A DNA stretch of 64,000 nucleotides from Bacillus shivajii (GCF_020519665.1 NZ_CP084703.1:2418001-2482000); one strand, 5' to 3'. Shown: positions 46,263-55,029, counted from the stretch's first letter. The notes: generated from the sequence alone by a model not told the origin. Translations and numbers: made by a program.

Positions 46263-46997
46263 TTAATTCGCGCTTCTTTTCTCTATATCTCTAATTTTCA
46301 TTGGGCTAATAAATACTGCACCAGTTTGATCCACTGTCATAAGGAAAATTTCTTCAGGTGAATTGTATCCCCTCTTTTTAATTTCTACTTTCAACCACTC
46401 TAACCCACCTAAATCCTTTACATTGGCATGAATGATCTGGCCATCTTGAATGACAACTGAAGGATACCCTTTTGCTTGAGGTGATTGTCCTAAATCACTT
46501 GGTGTCGCACTGTCAAAACGAGATTTTTTAATGACACTAATTTGACCATTCGATTCTAAAATTGCATAGTCAACTTCTGTAAGGTCAATCGCACTATTAA
46601 TTCTTAAATCCATTAATAACGATTCGACTGTGACTTTACATTTTTTCATTTCCTTATGATTAATTTTACCTTTTTCAATTAAAATAATCGGCTCATCCTC
46701 GATGACACGCCTAAAGCGCGGCATCATTAACGCAATATATGATAAAAATAAATGAATTCCTCCAATTAACGTTGCTGCTGCTAATGGTCCTCCTAATGGC
46801 GCTTCTCCATCAGCGAGAGGTTCTCCGACAACGTCACCAATAATAACACCGAATAAAAAGTCTATTGGGTTGATTGCGTTCATGGACCGTTGACCTAATA
46901 CTTTAAGCAAGAGAAATACATATACATAAACAATTGTAGCTCTAATGAGAAATCCATAAACAGGTAGATCTTGAGCCCCTTGCCAAAAATCAAACAT
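46263..46997 (-). CDS. DUF421 (YetF-like) membrane protein
   Basis: 244 residues. Three N-terminal helices (about 15-105) with LLKVLGQRSMNAINPIDFLFGVIIGD between the first two, then a soluble DUF421 domain with IEKGKINHKEMKKCKVT and DLRINSAIDLTEVDYAILESNGQISV. YetF-type proteins occur in spore-formers and are of unknown function. Single gene with its own terminator region. Confidence 0.85.
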   Translation of the reverse strand: MFDFWQGAQDLPVYGFLIRATIVYVYVFLLLKVLGQRSMNAINPIDFLFGVIIGDVVGEPLADGEAPLGGPLAAATLIGGIHLFLSYIALMMPRFRRVIEDEPIILIEKGKINHKEMKKCKVTVESLLMDLRINSAIDLTEVDYAILESNGQISVIKKSRFDSATPSDLGQSPQAKGYPSVVIQDGQIIHANVKDLGGLEWLKVEIKKRGYNSPEEIFLMTVDQTGAVFISPMKIRDIEKRSAN

Positions 46998-47055
46998 CTT
47001 GTCACCTACTCTTTATTCTTAAGCGTTGTGAAAACAACTCAAAACGAATGCGAAT

Positions 47056-47094
47056 AAAAGAGCTTGAAGACATTTAGTCTATTAGCTCTTTTTT
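47056..47094. terminator. hairpin terminator
   Basis: AAAAGAGCT and AGCTCTTTTTT enclose about 20 nt; lies between the small gene at 47130 and the DUF421 gene. Confidence 0.65.
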
Positions 47095-47129
47095 CCGCAT
47101 ATGAAAACAAACGTTAAAAGCAGTCTCTA

Positions 47130-47270
47130 TTATTGTTGCTTGTCATTTCGCATTTTTTTTACTTCATAATCAGCAAATGTCTCTAATTCTGAAGCATGGT
47201 TTTTCTTTCCTTGTGCTTTTGCATTTTCATTTCGTTGTGCATTTGCATTCCCTTTCTTTTGACGACCCAT
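47130..47270 (-). CDS. small Asn/Lys/Gln-rich protein, probably spore-related
   Basis: 46 residues: MGRQKKGNANAQRNENAKAQG, then GKKNHASELETFADYEVKKM. Composition (Asn, Gln, Lys, Ala; no Cys) recalls gamma-type small acid-soluble spore proteins, but it is too short and I cannot assign it to one. AAAGGAG lies 9 nt before the ATG. It lies downstream of aconitase on the same strand. Confidence 0.5.
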   Translation of the reverse strand: MGRQKKGNANAQRNENAKAQGKKNHASELETFADYEVKKMRNDKQQ

Positions 47271-47385
47271 TTTTGATTCACTCCTTTATCTTGAATATGT
47301 CAACTTTGTATAGTATGTCGAAATAAATAAATAAGTATGTAACCGTATGAAGCTGAAAATTAAAAAGAAAGTACGAAAACGTAAA

Positions 47386-47415
47386 AAACCCTCCACTCTA
47401 AACGAGTGAAGGGTT
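47386..47415 (-). terminator. aconitase terminator
   Basis: AACCCTTCACTC and GAGTGGAGGGTT with T6 after it on the minus strand. Confidence 0.85.
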
Positions 47416-47427
47416 AAGCTGCATAAA

Positions 47428-50154
47428 TTATTTACTTTCGGCCATTGCATTTCGTAATACCATTTGAAGAATACCGCCATGACGATAGTAGTCAATTTCA
47501 ACTTCACTGTCGAAACGAGCTAACACTTCAAATGTTGTTTCTTTACCAGTTTCTGCATCTTTCGCAACAACCGTTACGTGATCACGAGGCTGAATGTCGT
47601 TAGTCACTTTCACACTGAATTGTTCTTTACCAGTTAAACCTAATGTATCAGCATTTTCACCTTCTTTAAATTGAAGTGGAAGAACACCCATTAACACTAG
47701 ATTACTACGGTGGATTCGCTCAAAACTTTCTGCAACAACTGTTTTAATACCTAAAAGGTTCGTACCTTTAGCTGCCCAGTCACGAGAACTACCCATACCG
47801 TAATCTTTTCCAGCAAGTACAATTAAGCCTGTGTTATCTTCTTTGTAATTCATTGCTGCATCATAAATAGACATTACGTCACCAGTTGGCCAGTAAGTTG
47901 TGTAACCACCTTCTGTTCCTGGTGCAAGTTGATTTTTAATGCGGATATTTGCAAATGTACCACGCATCATCACTTCATGGTTACCACGACGTGAACCATA
48001 GGAGTTAAACTGAGCTGGAGTTAATCCTTTCTCCATTAAATACTTACCGGCAGGACTATCTTTTGCTATTGATCCTGCAGGAGAAATATGGTCAGTTGTT
48101 ACAGAGTCTCCTAGTTTCGCTACAGCACGAAGACTAGTTAGTTCCTCTACATCCTCTGGTTCTGGTGATAAGTTTTCAAAGAATGGTGGGTTTTGAATAT
48201 AAGTAGACTCTTCATCCCAGTTGTAAAGGTCCCCTTCAGTTGTTTCAAGGTTATTCCATTCTTCATTACTATCGAATACTTTTTCGTATTCTTTCTTGAA
48301 CAATTCAGGAGTTACAGCTTCTTCCATTGCTGCTTGAATCTCTTCGTTACTTGGCCAAATGTCTTTAAAGTAAACATTGTTACCATCTTTATCTTTACCA
48401 ATAACGTCAGATTTCAGATCAACGTCCACTGTACCTGCTAATGCATAAGCAACAACTAGTGGCGGAGAAGCCAAGTAGTTTGCTTTTACAAGTGGGTGAA
48501 TACGCCCTTCAAAGTTACGGTTACCACTTAATACAGAAGATACTGTTAAATCATTTTCAGCGATTGCTTTTTCAATTTCTTCTGGTAGTGGACCACTGTT
48601 CCCAATACATGTCGTACATCCGTAACCAACAAGGTTAAAGCCTAACTGATCTAGGAAAGGCATTAAACCTGCCCCTTCTAAATATCCTGTAACTACTTTC
48701 GAGCCAGGAGCTAAACTTGTCTTCACGTATTCAGGAACTTCTAGGCCTTTTTCAACCGCTTTTTTAGCAAGTAGCCCAGCACCAATCATAACGTGAGGAT
48801 TAGATGTATTGGTACAACTAGTAATCGCTGCAATTGTTACTGCACCTGTCTTTAATGCAGAAGTCTTACCATTTGGATGGTTCACTTCTACTTGTTTATC
48901 AACCTCTTCTGGTGCGAGTCCAAACCCTTGGTTTCCAACTGGAGCAGTTAAAGATTTTCTCCACTCATCTTTCATTTGTGAAAGTGGAATTAAGTCTTGT
49001 GGACGCTTTGGACCAGATAAGTTAGGTTCAATATCAGTTAAGTCAATTTCAACAACATCCGTAAATGTTGGGTCTTCCCCGCCAGGCGTGTAGAACATGC
49101 CGTTTGATTTGCAATACTGCTCAACTAATGAGACTAATTCTTCACTTCTGCCAGTGAAACGCAAGTAGTTTAATGTCTCATCATCAACAGGGAAGAATCC
49201 ACATGTTGCACCATACTCTGGCGCCATATTTGAAATTGTTGCACGGTCAGCTAATGTCATATCTGATAAGCCTGGTCCGAAGAATTCTACGAATTTACCG
49301 ACAACTTGCTTTTCACGAAGTGCTTGTGTCACTTTAAGTGCTAAGTCAGTAGCAGTTGCTCCTTCAGGTAAAGAACCTGTAAGCTTCACGCCAATTACTT
49401 CTGGTACTGGGAAGTAAGAAGGTTGCTGTAGCATTCCTGCTTCAGCTTCAATTCCACCTACACCCCAACCAAGTACACCAAGACCATTGATCATTGTTGT
49501 ATGGGAATCTGTACCAACTAATGAATCTGGGAACGCTACTGTTTCACCATTTTCATTCTCTTCGTTTTGTACAACATTTGCTAAATATTCTAAGTTTACT
49601 TGGTGAACAATTCCTGTTGCAGGCGGTACTGCACGATAATTATCGAATGAGTTCTGTGCCCAGCTTAAAAACTTGTAACGCTCTTCATTTCGCTCAAATT
49701 CTAATTCCATGTTGCGAAGGAGTGAGTTTGCACCACCGAAATCATCAACTTGAACAGAATGGTCAACGACAAGGTCAACTGGAATCGCTGGATTAATACG
49801 GTTAGGATCTCCTCCGAAATCAGCCATTGCTTTACGAAGTGAAGCTAGGTCAACGACTGCTGGAACCCCTGTGAAGTCTTGTAAAATAACGCGAGATGGC
49901 TTAAATGGAACATCAACAGTTTTTACTTCATCAGTTCCCCATTTTGCTAGATTTGCTACATGCTCTTCTTTAATTACTTTTCCGTCATGCTGGCGTAAAA
50001 CAGACTCTAAAAGCACTTTAATAGAGTATGGAAGCTTGGTAACGTTTCCAACTCCAGCCTCTTCAATAGCTTTTAAATCATAATAATTGTACGTTTTTCC
50101 GTTTGCATCAAACGTACGTTTTGAATTGTACAATGTTTTGTTTTCTTTTGACAT
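47428..50154 (-). CDS. acnA: aconitate hydratase A
   Basis: Converts citrate to isocitrate in the TCA cycle. The 908 residues match the AcnA/CitB length. The [4Fe-4S] ligands are in [11 protein letters not shown] and [13 protein letters not shown], and the swivel domain at the C-terminus has [14 protein letters not shown] and [16 protein letters not shown]. In Bacillus the apo form also binds iron-responsive RNA. GGAGGG is 7 nt before the ATG at 50154. As in B. subtilis, the divergent neighbour is sspO. Confidence 0.97.
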   Translation of the reverse strand: MSKENKTLYNSKRTFDANGKTYNYYDLKAIEEAGVGNVTKLPYSIKVLLESVLRQHDGKVIKEEHVANLAKWGTDEVKTVDVPFKPSRVILQDFTGVPAVVDLASLRKAMADFGGDPNRINPAIPVDLVVDHSVQVDDFGGANSLLRNMELEFERNEERYKFLSWAQNSFDNYRAVPPATGIVHQVNLEYLANVVQNEENENGETVAFPDSLVGTDSHTTMINGLGVLGWGVGGIEAEAGMLQQPSYFPVPEVIGVKLTGSLPEGATATDLALKVTQALREKQVVGKFVEFFGPGLSDMTLADRATISNMAPEYGATCGFFPVDDETLNYLRFTGRSEELVSLVEQYCKSNGMFYTPGGEDPTFTDVVEIDLTDIEPNLSGPKRPQDLIPLSQMKDEWRKSLTAPVGNQGFGLAPEEVDKQVEVNHPNGKTSALKTGAVTIAAITSCTNTSNPHVMIGAGLLAKKAVEKGLEVPEYVKTSLAPGSKVVTGYLEGAGLMPFLDQLGFNLVGYGCTTCIGNSGPLPEEIEKAIAENDLTVSSVLSGNRNFEGRIHPLVKANYLASPPLVVAYALAGTVDVDLKSDVIGKDKDGNNVYFKDIWPSNEEIQAAMEEAVTPELFKKEYEKVFDSNEEWNNLETTEGDLYNWDEESTYIQNPPFFENLSPEPEDVEELTSLRAVAKLGDSVTTDHISPAGSIAKDSPAGKYLMEKGLTPAQFNSYGSRRGNHEVMMRGTFANIRIKNQLAPGTEGGYTTYWPTGDVMSIYDAAMNYKEDNTGLIVLAGKDYGMGSSRDWAAKGTNLLGIKTVVAESFERIHRSNLVLMGVLPLQFKEGENADTLGLTGKEQFSVKVTNDIQPRDHVTVVAKDAETGKETTFEVLARFDSEVEIDYYRHGGILQMVLRNAMAESK

Positions 50155-50177
50155 ATGTATTCCCTCCTTCACGTACT

Positions 50178-50206
50178 ATCATATACTAGATTTTTTAAAT
50201 TGTCTA
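50178..50206 (-). promoter_or_regulatory. aconitase promoter
   Basis: On the minus strand TAGACA (50206-50201), a 17-nt spacer and TATGAT (50183-50178). Confidence 0.6.
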
Positions 50207-50503
50207 AAACCTTTGTTCAAAAATTTGTTATAATTTTTTTTTTAGAATAATTTTTAAATCGTGTATCCTTTTCTAGTAAATTTTTAGTACAATAATTATT
50301 TGTGTAATTTTTCACCCTTAACATAGCAGGCCTGTTAATCTTCACTGTTGAATTTCGAAAATAAAAAAAACGCCTGCGAGGAAATGAAAAATGAACAGAT
50401 TTCGTACTTATTCCTAGAGGTAAGCAAGTGAACACTACCTTTTAAAAGCCAACATAAAAAATCAAAACAATGTGAAACCTACCTCCTAGGAGGTGTTATG
50501 AAA

Positions 50504-50653
50504 ATGACGAAAAAGAAAGCAAATCATATTCGGCCAGGAATGAATGATGCTAGTGCTCAAGGCAGAGGGGTTGGCTATGAGGAAGGACACGAAAATGACC
50601 CTTTGACAGCTAAAGAAAGACAATTCAATAAAAAAACAAAAAAACGTCAATAA
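50504..50653 (+). CDS. sspO: small acid-soluble spore protein O
   Basis: 49 residues: [37 protein letters not shown] and a basic C-terminus. This matches SspO (KRKANHVIPGMN..AQGKGAGY...EPLTEAQRQ). The start is either ATG 50504 or ATG 50498, the former with better spacing after AGGAGG. Placement divergent from aconitase and next to sspP is conserved in Bacillus. Expected in the forespore. Confidence 0.88.
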   Translation: MTKKKANHIRPGMNDASAQGRGVGYEEGHENDPLTAKERQFNKKTKKRQ

Positions 50654-50659
50654 ATAATA

Positions 50660-50694
50660 ATAAAGGCTGCCATATTGGACAGCCTTTATTTTTT
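50660..50694. terminator. intrinsic terminator
   Basis: AAAGGCTG and CAGCCTTT around ten bases, then ATTTTTT. Shared by sspO and the convergent gene at 50728. Confidence 0.85.
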
Positions 50695-50727
50695 ATCGTT
50701 AAATCTGATAAAGTGAGATGAAAATCG

Positions 50728-50982
50728 TTATTCCATTAAATCCTGCTTATATCTTTCTAGTTCCGCTGTATATTGTTCGAGTTGTCTACGCTGATGCTCA
50801 GAGGCATTTAAATGTGCCTTTTGAATTACTTGTGTTGCTTCATCTAATTCTTGTACAGCTACTTTATAATGGTGACCATACTCTGCTTCTTCGGGATGTA
50901 GATCTTCCATCGCTTCTTGCAATTGAACAAAAGCTTGTTGCGCGGCTTCAAATGCTTGGCGTTTATTTTTATGATATGGCAT
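50728..50982 (-). CDS. small uncharacterised helical protein
   Basis: 84 residues, helical and rich in Glu, Gln, Ala and His (EAAQQAFVQLQEAMEDLHPEE), no Cys or membrane segment. I do not recognise the family. ATG at 50982 has AAGGGGGAG 7 nt upstream; another ATG two codons before it overlaps that site. It sits between two spore protein genes, which hints at a sporulation link only by location. Confidence 0.55.
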   Translation of the reverse strand: MPYHKNKRQAFEAAQQAFVQLQEAMEDLHPEEAEYGHHYKVAVQELDEATQVIQKAHLNASEHQRRQLEQYTAELERYKQDLME

Positions 50983-51130
50983 GTTCATGCTCCCCCTTTA
51001 ATTTAGCTTTCACCTTATTTTTTTACAGACAAAAGAGAATATACGAGGAATAATTTCGGTACAAAAAATTAATATCTACTCGGATGAAAACATCAAGGTA
51101 GTAAAAGATAAGGATAAGGAGGGATTAGCT

Positions 51131-51268
51131 ATGACAGAAAAAAACACATATAAAAGTCAACGAAGAAATTCAGCAAAAAATGCCCGAAGTGGTCAACCTG
51201 AACCGATGTCTGGGTCTCATAAAGTAAAGAAGCACAATCACGTGGGGCAAACAGATGGAGAAGGATAA
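51131..51268 (+). CDS. sspP: small acid-soluble spore protein P
   Basis: 45 residues. The core ARSGQPEPMSGSHKVKKHNH is the SspP signature (PGQPEPLSGSKKVKNRNH). AAGGAGG stands 9 nt before the ATG. In B. subtilis sspP follows sspO; here one minus-strand gene lies between them. Too short for many gene callers. Confidence 0.85.
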   Translation: MTEKNTYKSQRRNSAKNARSGQPEPMSGSHKVKKHNHVGQTDGEG

Positions 51269-51284
51269 TTTTATTACATGAAAA

Positions 51285-51314
51285 CAAAGAGCAGAGTGAT
51301 TCACTCTGCTCTTT
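51285..51314. terminator. bidirectional terminator between sspP and selA
   Basis: AAAGAGCAGAGTGA and TCACTCTGCTCTTT, a perfect 14-bp palindrome that also covers the last selA codons. Confidence 0.85.
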
Positions 51315-52749
51315 CGTCTAATTCCATTACACTTTGAATAAGTAAGTCAATTTCATCTTCTGCAATCGTACAAAAATCTACAAAGACTTCTCCATCAACC
51401 ACTCTCGAAATTACTGGCGTTCGTACTTGTCTAAGTGCTTCATCAAGCTGGTTAACCGTTAATGTGTCATGAATGAACTGTAAACCTACGGAAGGTTGTT
51501 CAACAGCTGGCATTGTCCCGCCACCAACTTGGGAGGTTACCTCTTTTTTCACAAAGGCTATGCTTGATGATATATCTTCGACCTTATTTAAAAAGGTACT
51601 CACTTTTTTACTAATCTGTTCAACCGATTGTAATATATCTCTTTTCGTTGGTATGGCTGATTGGTTATTGTCTTCGTATAAATACGAATAAATTGTAGCT
51701 TCTAATGCAGCTAATGTCATCTTATCAAGTCTGAGTACTCGTGCAAGTGGATGTTTTTTTAACTTATCAATTAGTTCCTTCTTTCCAGCAATAATTCCTG
51801 CTTGAGGGCCACCAAGAAGTTTATCTCCACTAAAAGATACGATATCTGCGCCATTTTTTATAGCTTCTTTCACAACTGGTTCTTCACCAATTCCATCGTG
51901 TTTAAATGGATATAATGAGCCACTACCTAAATCTTCATACACGATTATCGAATGATTTGATTGATCTTGACATGTTTGTGCAATTTGCTGTAATTCTTTA
52001 GAGGAGACATCCTTTGTAAAGCCGACCGTTTTAAAGTTACTCGTATGTACTTTCATAAACATTGCTGTTTTCTCAGTGACAGATTGTTCATAATCGTATG
52101 GGTGGGTTTTATTTGTTGTCCCTACTTCAACTAATGTTGCATCACTTTCTTCCATTATTGTTGATACTCGGAAAGATCCCCCAATTTCAACGAGTTCTCC
52201 TCTTGATACTACAACTTCTTTGCCTTTTGTTAAGGCACGTAAAATCATATAAACAGCCGAAGCATTATTATTTACAGCCATGGCTGCTTCTGCACCAGTT
52301 ACTTTTTGAATGAGGCCTTCAATAATAGCATGTCTTGAACCTCTTTCTCCCTTCTCGATGTTATACTCTAAGTTACTATAATGCTTTGATGTTTCAACAA
52401 CTCGCTCAATTGCTTGCTTACTAAGTCGAGCTCTTCCTAAATTTGTATGTAGAACTGTTCCGGTTCCGTTTAAGACCCTTTTCAAATTAAAGACATTGTT
52501 CGTTGTAGCTCTTTCTTTTAGAGATGCTAAAATATGTGCTAAAAAATCCTCTCTTGTAAATTCATCGAATGTTCGTTCACCATTCATTACCTGTTGTCGA
52601 GTAGTTTCGATAATGTCTTGAACCCACTCTTTAACGAGCACGGGTGAAAGCTCGTGTTTACCAATAAGGTTTTGATACGCTTTCGATTTTTGTATCATAT
52701 GTACCGGTGGTATTAAAGCAAATTTTTGCTTTCTGTTCATGTTTTCCAT
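51301..52749 (-). CDS. selA: L-seryl-tRNA(Sec) selenium transferase
   Basis: A pyridoxal phosphate enzyme that turns Ser-tRNA(Sec) into Sec-tRNA(Sec) using selenophosphate. Signatures: NLKRVLNGTGTVLHTNLGRA (N-terminal core), GERGSRH, AAMAVNNNASAVYM, and the cofactor Lys in VSFSGDKLLGGPQAG. About 480 residues from the ATG at 52749, the normal size; exact start uncertain because in-frame starts also occur at 52740 and upstream to 52827. Its substrate and product partners selD and selB lie at 53814 and 61885. It makes sense only with UGA-decoding genes, and two are adjacent. Confidence 0.95.
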   Translation of the reverse strand: MENMNRKQKFALIPPVHMIQKSKAYQNLIGKHELSPVLVKEWVQDIIETTRQQVMNGERTFDEFTREDFLAHILASLKERATTNNVFNLKRVLNGTGTVLHTNLGRARLSKQAIERVVETSKHYSNLEYNIEKGERGSRHAIIEGLIQKVTGAEAAMAVNNNASAVYMILRALTKGKEVVVSRGELVEIGGSFRVSTIMEESDATLVEVGTTNKTHPYDYEQSVTEKTAMFMKVHTSNFKTVGFTKDVSSKELQQIAQTCQDQSNHSIIVYEDLGSGSLYPFKHDGIGEEPVVKEAIKNGADIVSFSGDKLLGGPQAGIIAGKKELIDKLKKHPLARVLRLDKMTLAALEATIYSYLYEDNNQSAIPTKRDILQSVEQISKKVSTFLNKVEDISSSIAFVKKEVTSQVGGGTMPAVEQPSVGLQFIHDTLTVNQLDEALRQVRTPVISRVVDGEVFVDFCTIAEDEIDLLIQSVMELDERAE

Positions 52750-53020
52750 CACTCCAAGAACTTCCATTTTTTTCTTCTTATATATTGAAGGTTTTTTGGT
52801 CATCTTAATTAGTGAAGAGGAGGTCAAGCACTTCTTCTTCTGAGAGTTGATACAGGAATGAAGGGATTTCGACGTCTATTGATACCTTGGAGGGGTGGTT
52901 AGCTTGTACTCATAACAAGCGAACGTAATACACGTTCAAGGGAATTAAAACGTACGAAAAATGAGGTGTTTCCAAAAGACAAACATCGACTTTACCCCAG
53001 AGGAAGCCAGTATCGACTCT
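52750..53020 (-). promoter_or_regulatory. structured selA leader region
   Basis: On the minus strand two small perfect hairpins occur in a row: GAACGT-GTATT-ACGTTC (52921-52937) and GCTTGT-TATGAGT-ACAAGC (52902-52920). No gene is supported, though one frame stays open for 34 codons after a UGA (52910 to 52807). It may be the untranslated leader of selA. Confidence 0.35.
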
Positions 53021-53022
53021 AG

Positions 53023-53052
53023 AAAAGGTGGTCTTTTTCGGACCACCTTTTT
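53023..53052. terminator. intrinsic terminator
   Basis: AAAAGGTGGTC-TTTTTCG-GACCACCTTTT, an 11-bp stem. Separates the 44-residue gene upstream from selA. Confidence 0.85.
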
Positions 53053-53060
53053 CTCTTGTC

Positions 53061-53195
53061 TTACTTTCCTGTACCAAAGTTTTCTCTTTCACGTTCAAGT
53101 TCAGCCCGTTCACGATAATCTTTAATTAACCCAGAAGCATAAACTGCTATTCCAATTCCAACCCCAATACCAATTCCTTTAAATACTCGCTTCAT
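53061..53195 (-). CDS. small glycine-zipper membrane protein
   Basis: 44 residues. MKRVFKGIGIGVGIGIAVYA is a single glycine-rich transmembrane helix followed by a charged, Glu/Arg-rich tail (YRERAELERERENFG). Family not recognised. GGGGGAG stands 7 nt before the ATG and a strong terminator follows, so it is likely a real small gene. Confidence 0.6.
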   Translation of the reverse strand: MKRVFKGIGIGVGIGIAVYASGLIKDYRERAELERERENFGTGK

Positions 53196-53330
53196 TTCCC
53201 GCTCCCCCTTCAAAGATCATTGTTACATAATCATTATACAAAATAACGTCATACAACAACAAATGACAAAAGATCAACAATTTATAAAGTAGCAAAAACT
53301 CATTCACCGAGAGTTTACAACACCATTTTG

Positions 53331-53393
53331 GAAGTGAAGTTCACGCTCTTCATTCGGAATTTCCCATCTTATTTTGAGTTATGAAATTGATTC
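53331..53393. repeat. half of a family B MITE-like element
   Basis: 63 bp nearly identical to the right end of the copy at 361 (GAAGTGAAGTTCACGCTC through TTATGAAATTGATTC). The other end is missing, so it is a truncated copy. It lies just downstream of the selenoprotein gene terminator. Confidence 0.7.
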
Positions 53394-53404
53394 AAAGAGA
53401 AAAA

Positions 53405-53455
53405 AATAATAAAAAGAGCTGAATAAAAGCGATTTATTCACCCTCATTCAGCCTT
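53405..53455 (-). terminator. probable terminator of the selenoprotein gene
   Basis: On the minus strand GCTGAAT ... ATTCAGC encloses an inner GAATAAA/TTTATTC type stem, followed by CTCTTTTTATT. Confidence 0.6.
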
Positions 53456-53464
53456 CGTGTCATA

Positions 53465-53701
53465 TTATTTGTTTTCTAACTGTTTAATAATTTCTTCTGA
53501 ATCGGGAAACTCCTTTGTTTCCAGTTTTGAATAAATTTTTTCTCCATCAACTGTGACTTCAAATGCTCCACCTGAAGCTGGAACTAAGTCTAATAATGTA
53601 ATATCAGAACGGAAATGACTAAATAGCTCTTCTGCGAAACTCGCAGCTTTTGGTGCATAGTTTCACTGCATGCAAAATTCTACAGTTAATTTGAAACTCA
53701 T
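53465..53701 (-). CDS. SelW/Rdx-family selenoprotein, with in-frame UGA (Sec13)
   Basis: 78 residues if the TGA at 53665-53663 is read as selenocysteine: the N-terminus gives VEFCMQUNYAPKAA, that is CxxU, followed by LVPASGGAFEVTVDGEKIY and KEFPDSEEI. This is the Rdx/SelW-SelT-SelH thioredoxin-like fold (PF10262), whose Cys forms read CxxC. With the UGA as stop only 12 residues would be made, so normal annotation misses the gene. GGGGA is 8 nt before the ATG. A candidate SECIS hairpin follows the UGA. It is flanked by selA and selD. Probable redox role in the cytoplasm. Confidence 0.92.
53632..53646 (-). promoter_or_regulatory. candidate SECIS hairpin of the SelW-like gene
   Basis: CTGCG-AGTTT-CGCAG, a perfect 5-bp stem with a 5-nt GU-containing loop, begins 17 nt after the UGA on the minus strand. 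A larger alternative pairs GAAACT at the UGA with AGTTTC. Bacterial SelB-binding hairpins sit at this distance. Confidence 0.5.
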
Positions 53702-53738
53702 AAAACATGTCCCCTTTTGTGAAAAATTTGTGAACGTT

Positions 53739-53768
53739 ATAAAATAATTTTATCTCATTATTTGTCAA
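53739..53768 (-). promoter_or_regulatory. promoter of the SelW-like gene
   Basis: TTGACA (53768-53763) with a weak TTTTAT -10 box 18 nt on. Its -35 hexamer overlaps that of the selD promoter on the other strand. Confidence 0.45.
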
Positions 53769-53791
53769 CAATCAAAAAACATGCTTATACT
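53762..53791 (+). promoter_or_regulatory. selD promoter
   Basis: TTGTCA (53762-53767), an 18-nt spacer and TATACT (53786-53791), 23 bp before the ATG. Confidence 0.5.
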
Positions 53792-53813
53792 TAGTGTGAG
53801 GAGGTGCTCGTAA

Positions 53814-54872
53814 ATGATGAATGAAAACGAAACAAACATAAGACTTACTGAACAAACAAAAAAAGGTGGTTGAGGATGCAAAATTGGTCCTGATGACCTG
53901 GCGCAAGTTTTGCGTCATTTACCTGAGAAACAAAAAGATGACCGACTACTCGTTGGCCACGAAACATCCGATGACGGTGGCGTTTACAAGCTAACAGATG
54001 AGATTGCACTTATTCAAACGGTCGATTACTTTACACCGATCGTTGATGATCCATATATGTTCGGTCAAATTGCAGCAGCAAACGCGTTAAGTGACGTCTA
54101 TGCAATGGGTGGAAAACCAACTACAGTATTAAACATCGTCGGATACCCAATTAAAAAACTTCCGTACCATATGTTGGCCGACATTTTAAAAGGGGCTGCT
54201 GATAAAGTCGAAGAAGCAGGAGCTGTTACAGTCGGCGGACACTCGATTGATGATATTGAACCGAAATTTGGTTTAAGTGTAACAGGTACTGTCCACCCGG
54301 AGCGAGTCATGAAAAACGTTGGTGCTAAGCCTGGTGATGTTTTAGTTTTAACAAAACCGGTCGGTGTGGGGATTTTAACCCAAGCGATTAAAAAGCAACA
54401 AGCAACTGAAAGTGAAGAAGCCGCTGTGACACAAGCTATGACAGAATTAAACCGTGTGGCATGTGAAAGTTTAGCTGACTTAGAAGTACACGCTGTAACA
54501 GATGTAACTGGATTTGGGCTTTTAGGACATGCATACGAGATGGCTAATGGAAGTAACGTCTCCTTTGAATTTCAATATAACAATATTCCTGTCCTTGAAG
54601 GGGCAATCCAACATGCACAAGGTGGGATAATGCCTGGCGGTACAAAAGCAAACCATAAATGGTTGGCTGAGGAAATCGAGTATGATGAAGATTTAAGTGA
54701 AGCAGAACAGTTTCTACTTTGTGATACGATCACATCTGGTGGCCTTCTGCTCAGTATGCCAGAACGTGATGCTAAAACATATTTAGACAAAGTGAATGAA
54801 TTACGTGAAACTCAATCAGTCATTGTTGGCTCTGTAAAAGAAAAGAGTACAAAAACGATTTACGTGAAGTAA
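53814..54872 (+). CDS. selD: selenide, water dikinase, itself a selenoprotein (Sec20)
   Basis: Makes selenophosphate from selenide and ATP, the selenium donor for SelA. From the ATG at 53814 (GGAGGTG 7 nt upstream) the frame reads IRLTEQTKKGG, then TGA at 53871-53873, then GCKIGPDDL, so the catalytic motif is GGUGCK with Sec20 and Lys23. In other SelD proteins this position is Cys or Sec. The remaining 330 residues are standard: DDGGVYKLTDEIALIQTVDY, ANALSDVYAMGG, VGGHSIDD, DVTGFGLLGH. A conventional call would start at 53910 and lose the active site. A foldback element follows the UGA. Confidence 0.96.
53878..53913 (+). promoter_or_regulatory. candidate SECIS element of selD
   Basis: An upper hairpin GGTC-CTGAT-GACC lies 13-25 nt after the UGA, inside a lower stem formed by GCAAAA (53878) and TTTTGC (53908-53913). 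This layout is like the fdhF SECIS of E. coli in distance and size; no energy calculation was done. Confidence 0.5.
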
Positions 54873-54906
54873 CGTTTCTTGGTAGTAAAAATGAAAAAAC
54901 ATGATG

Positions 54907-54937
54907 AATTGCACCGCATTTGCGGTGCAATTTGTAT
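54907..54937 (+). terminator. selD terminator
   Basis: AATTGCACCGCA-TT-TGCGGTGCAATT followed by TGTATTAT; a perfect 12-bp stem with a modest T run. Confidence 0.7.
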
Positions 54938-55029
54938 TATGATCGTAAAAAAAATAGTACAATCATATTTGATTGCACTCTGCAAGAAACTTCCGTCTGA
55001 ACGACGAATACGATACCGTAAATCTTATT

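Noticed and set aside
52910-53113. Open frame of 67 codons on the minus strand between selA and the selenoprotein gene
   Set aside because: Its first half overlaps the real 44-residue gene in another frame and crosses a terminator; there is no ribosome binding site.
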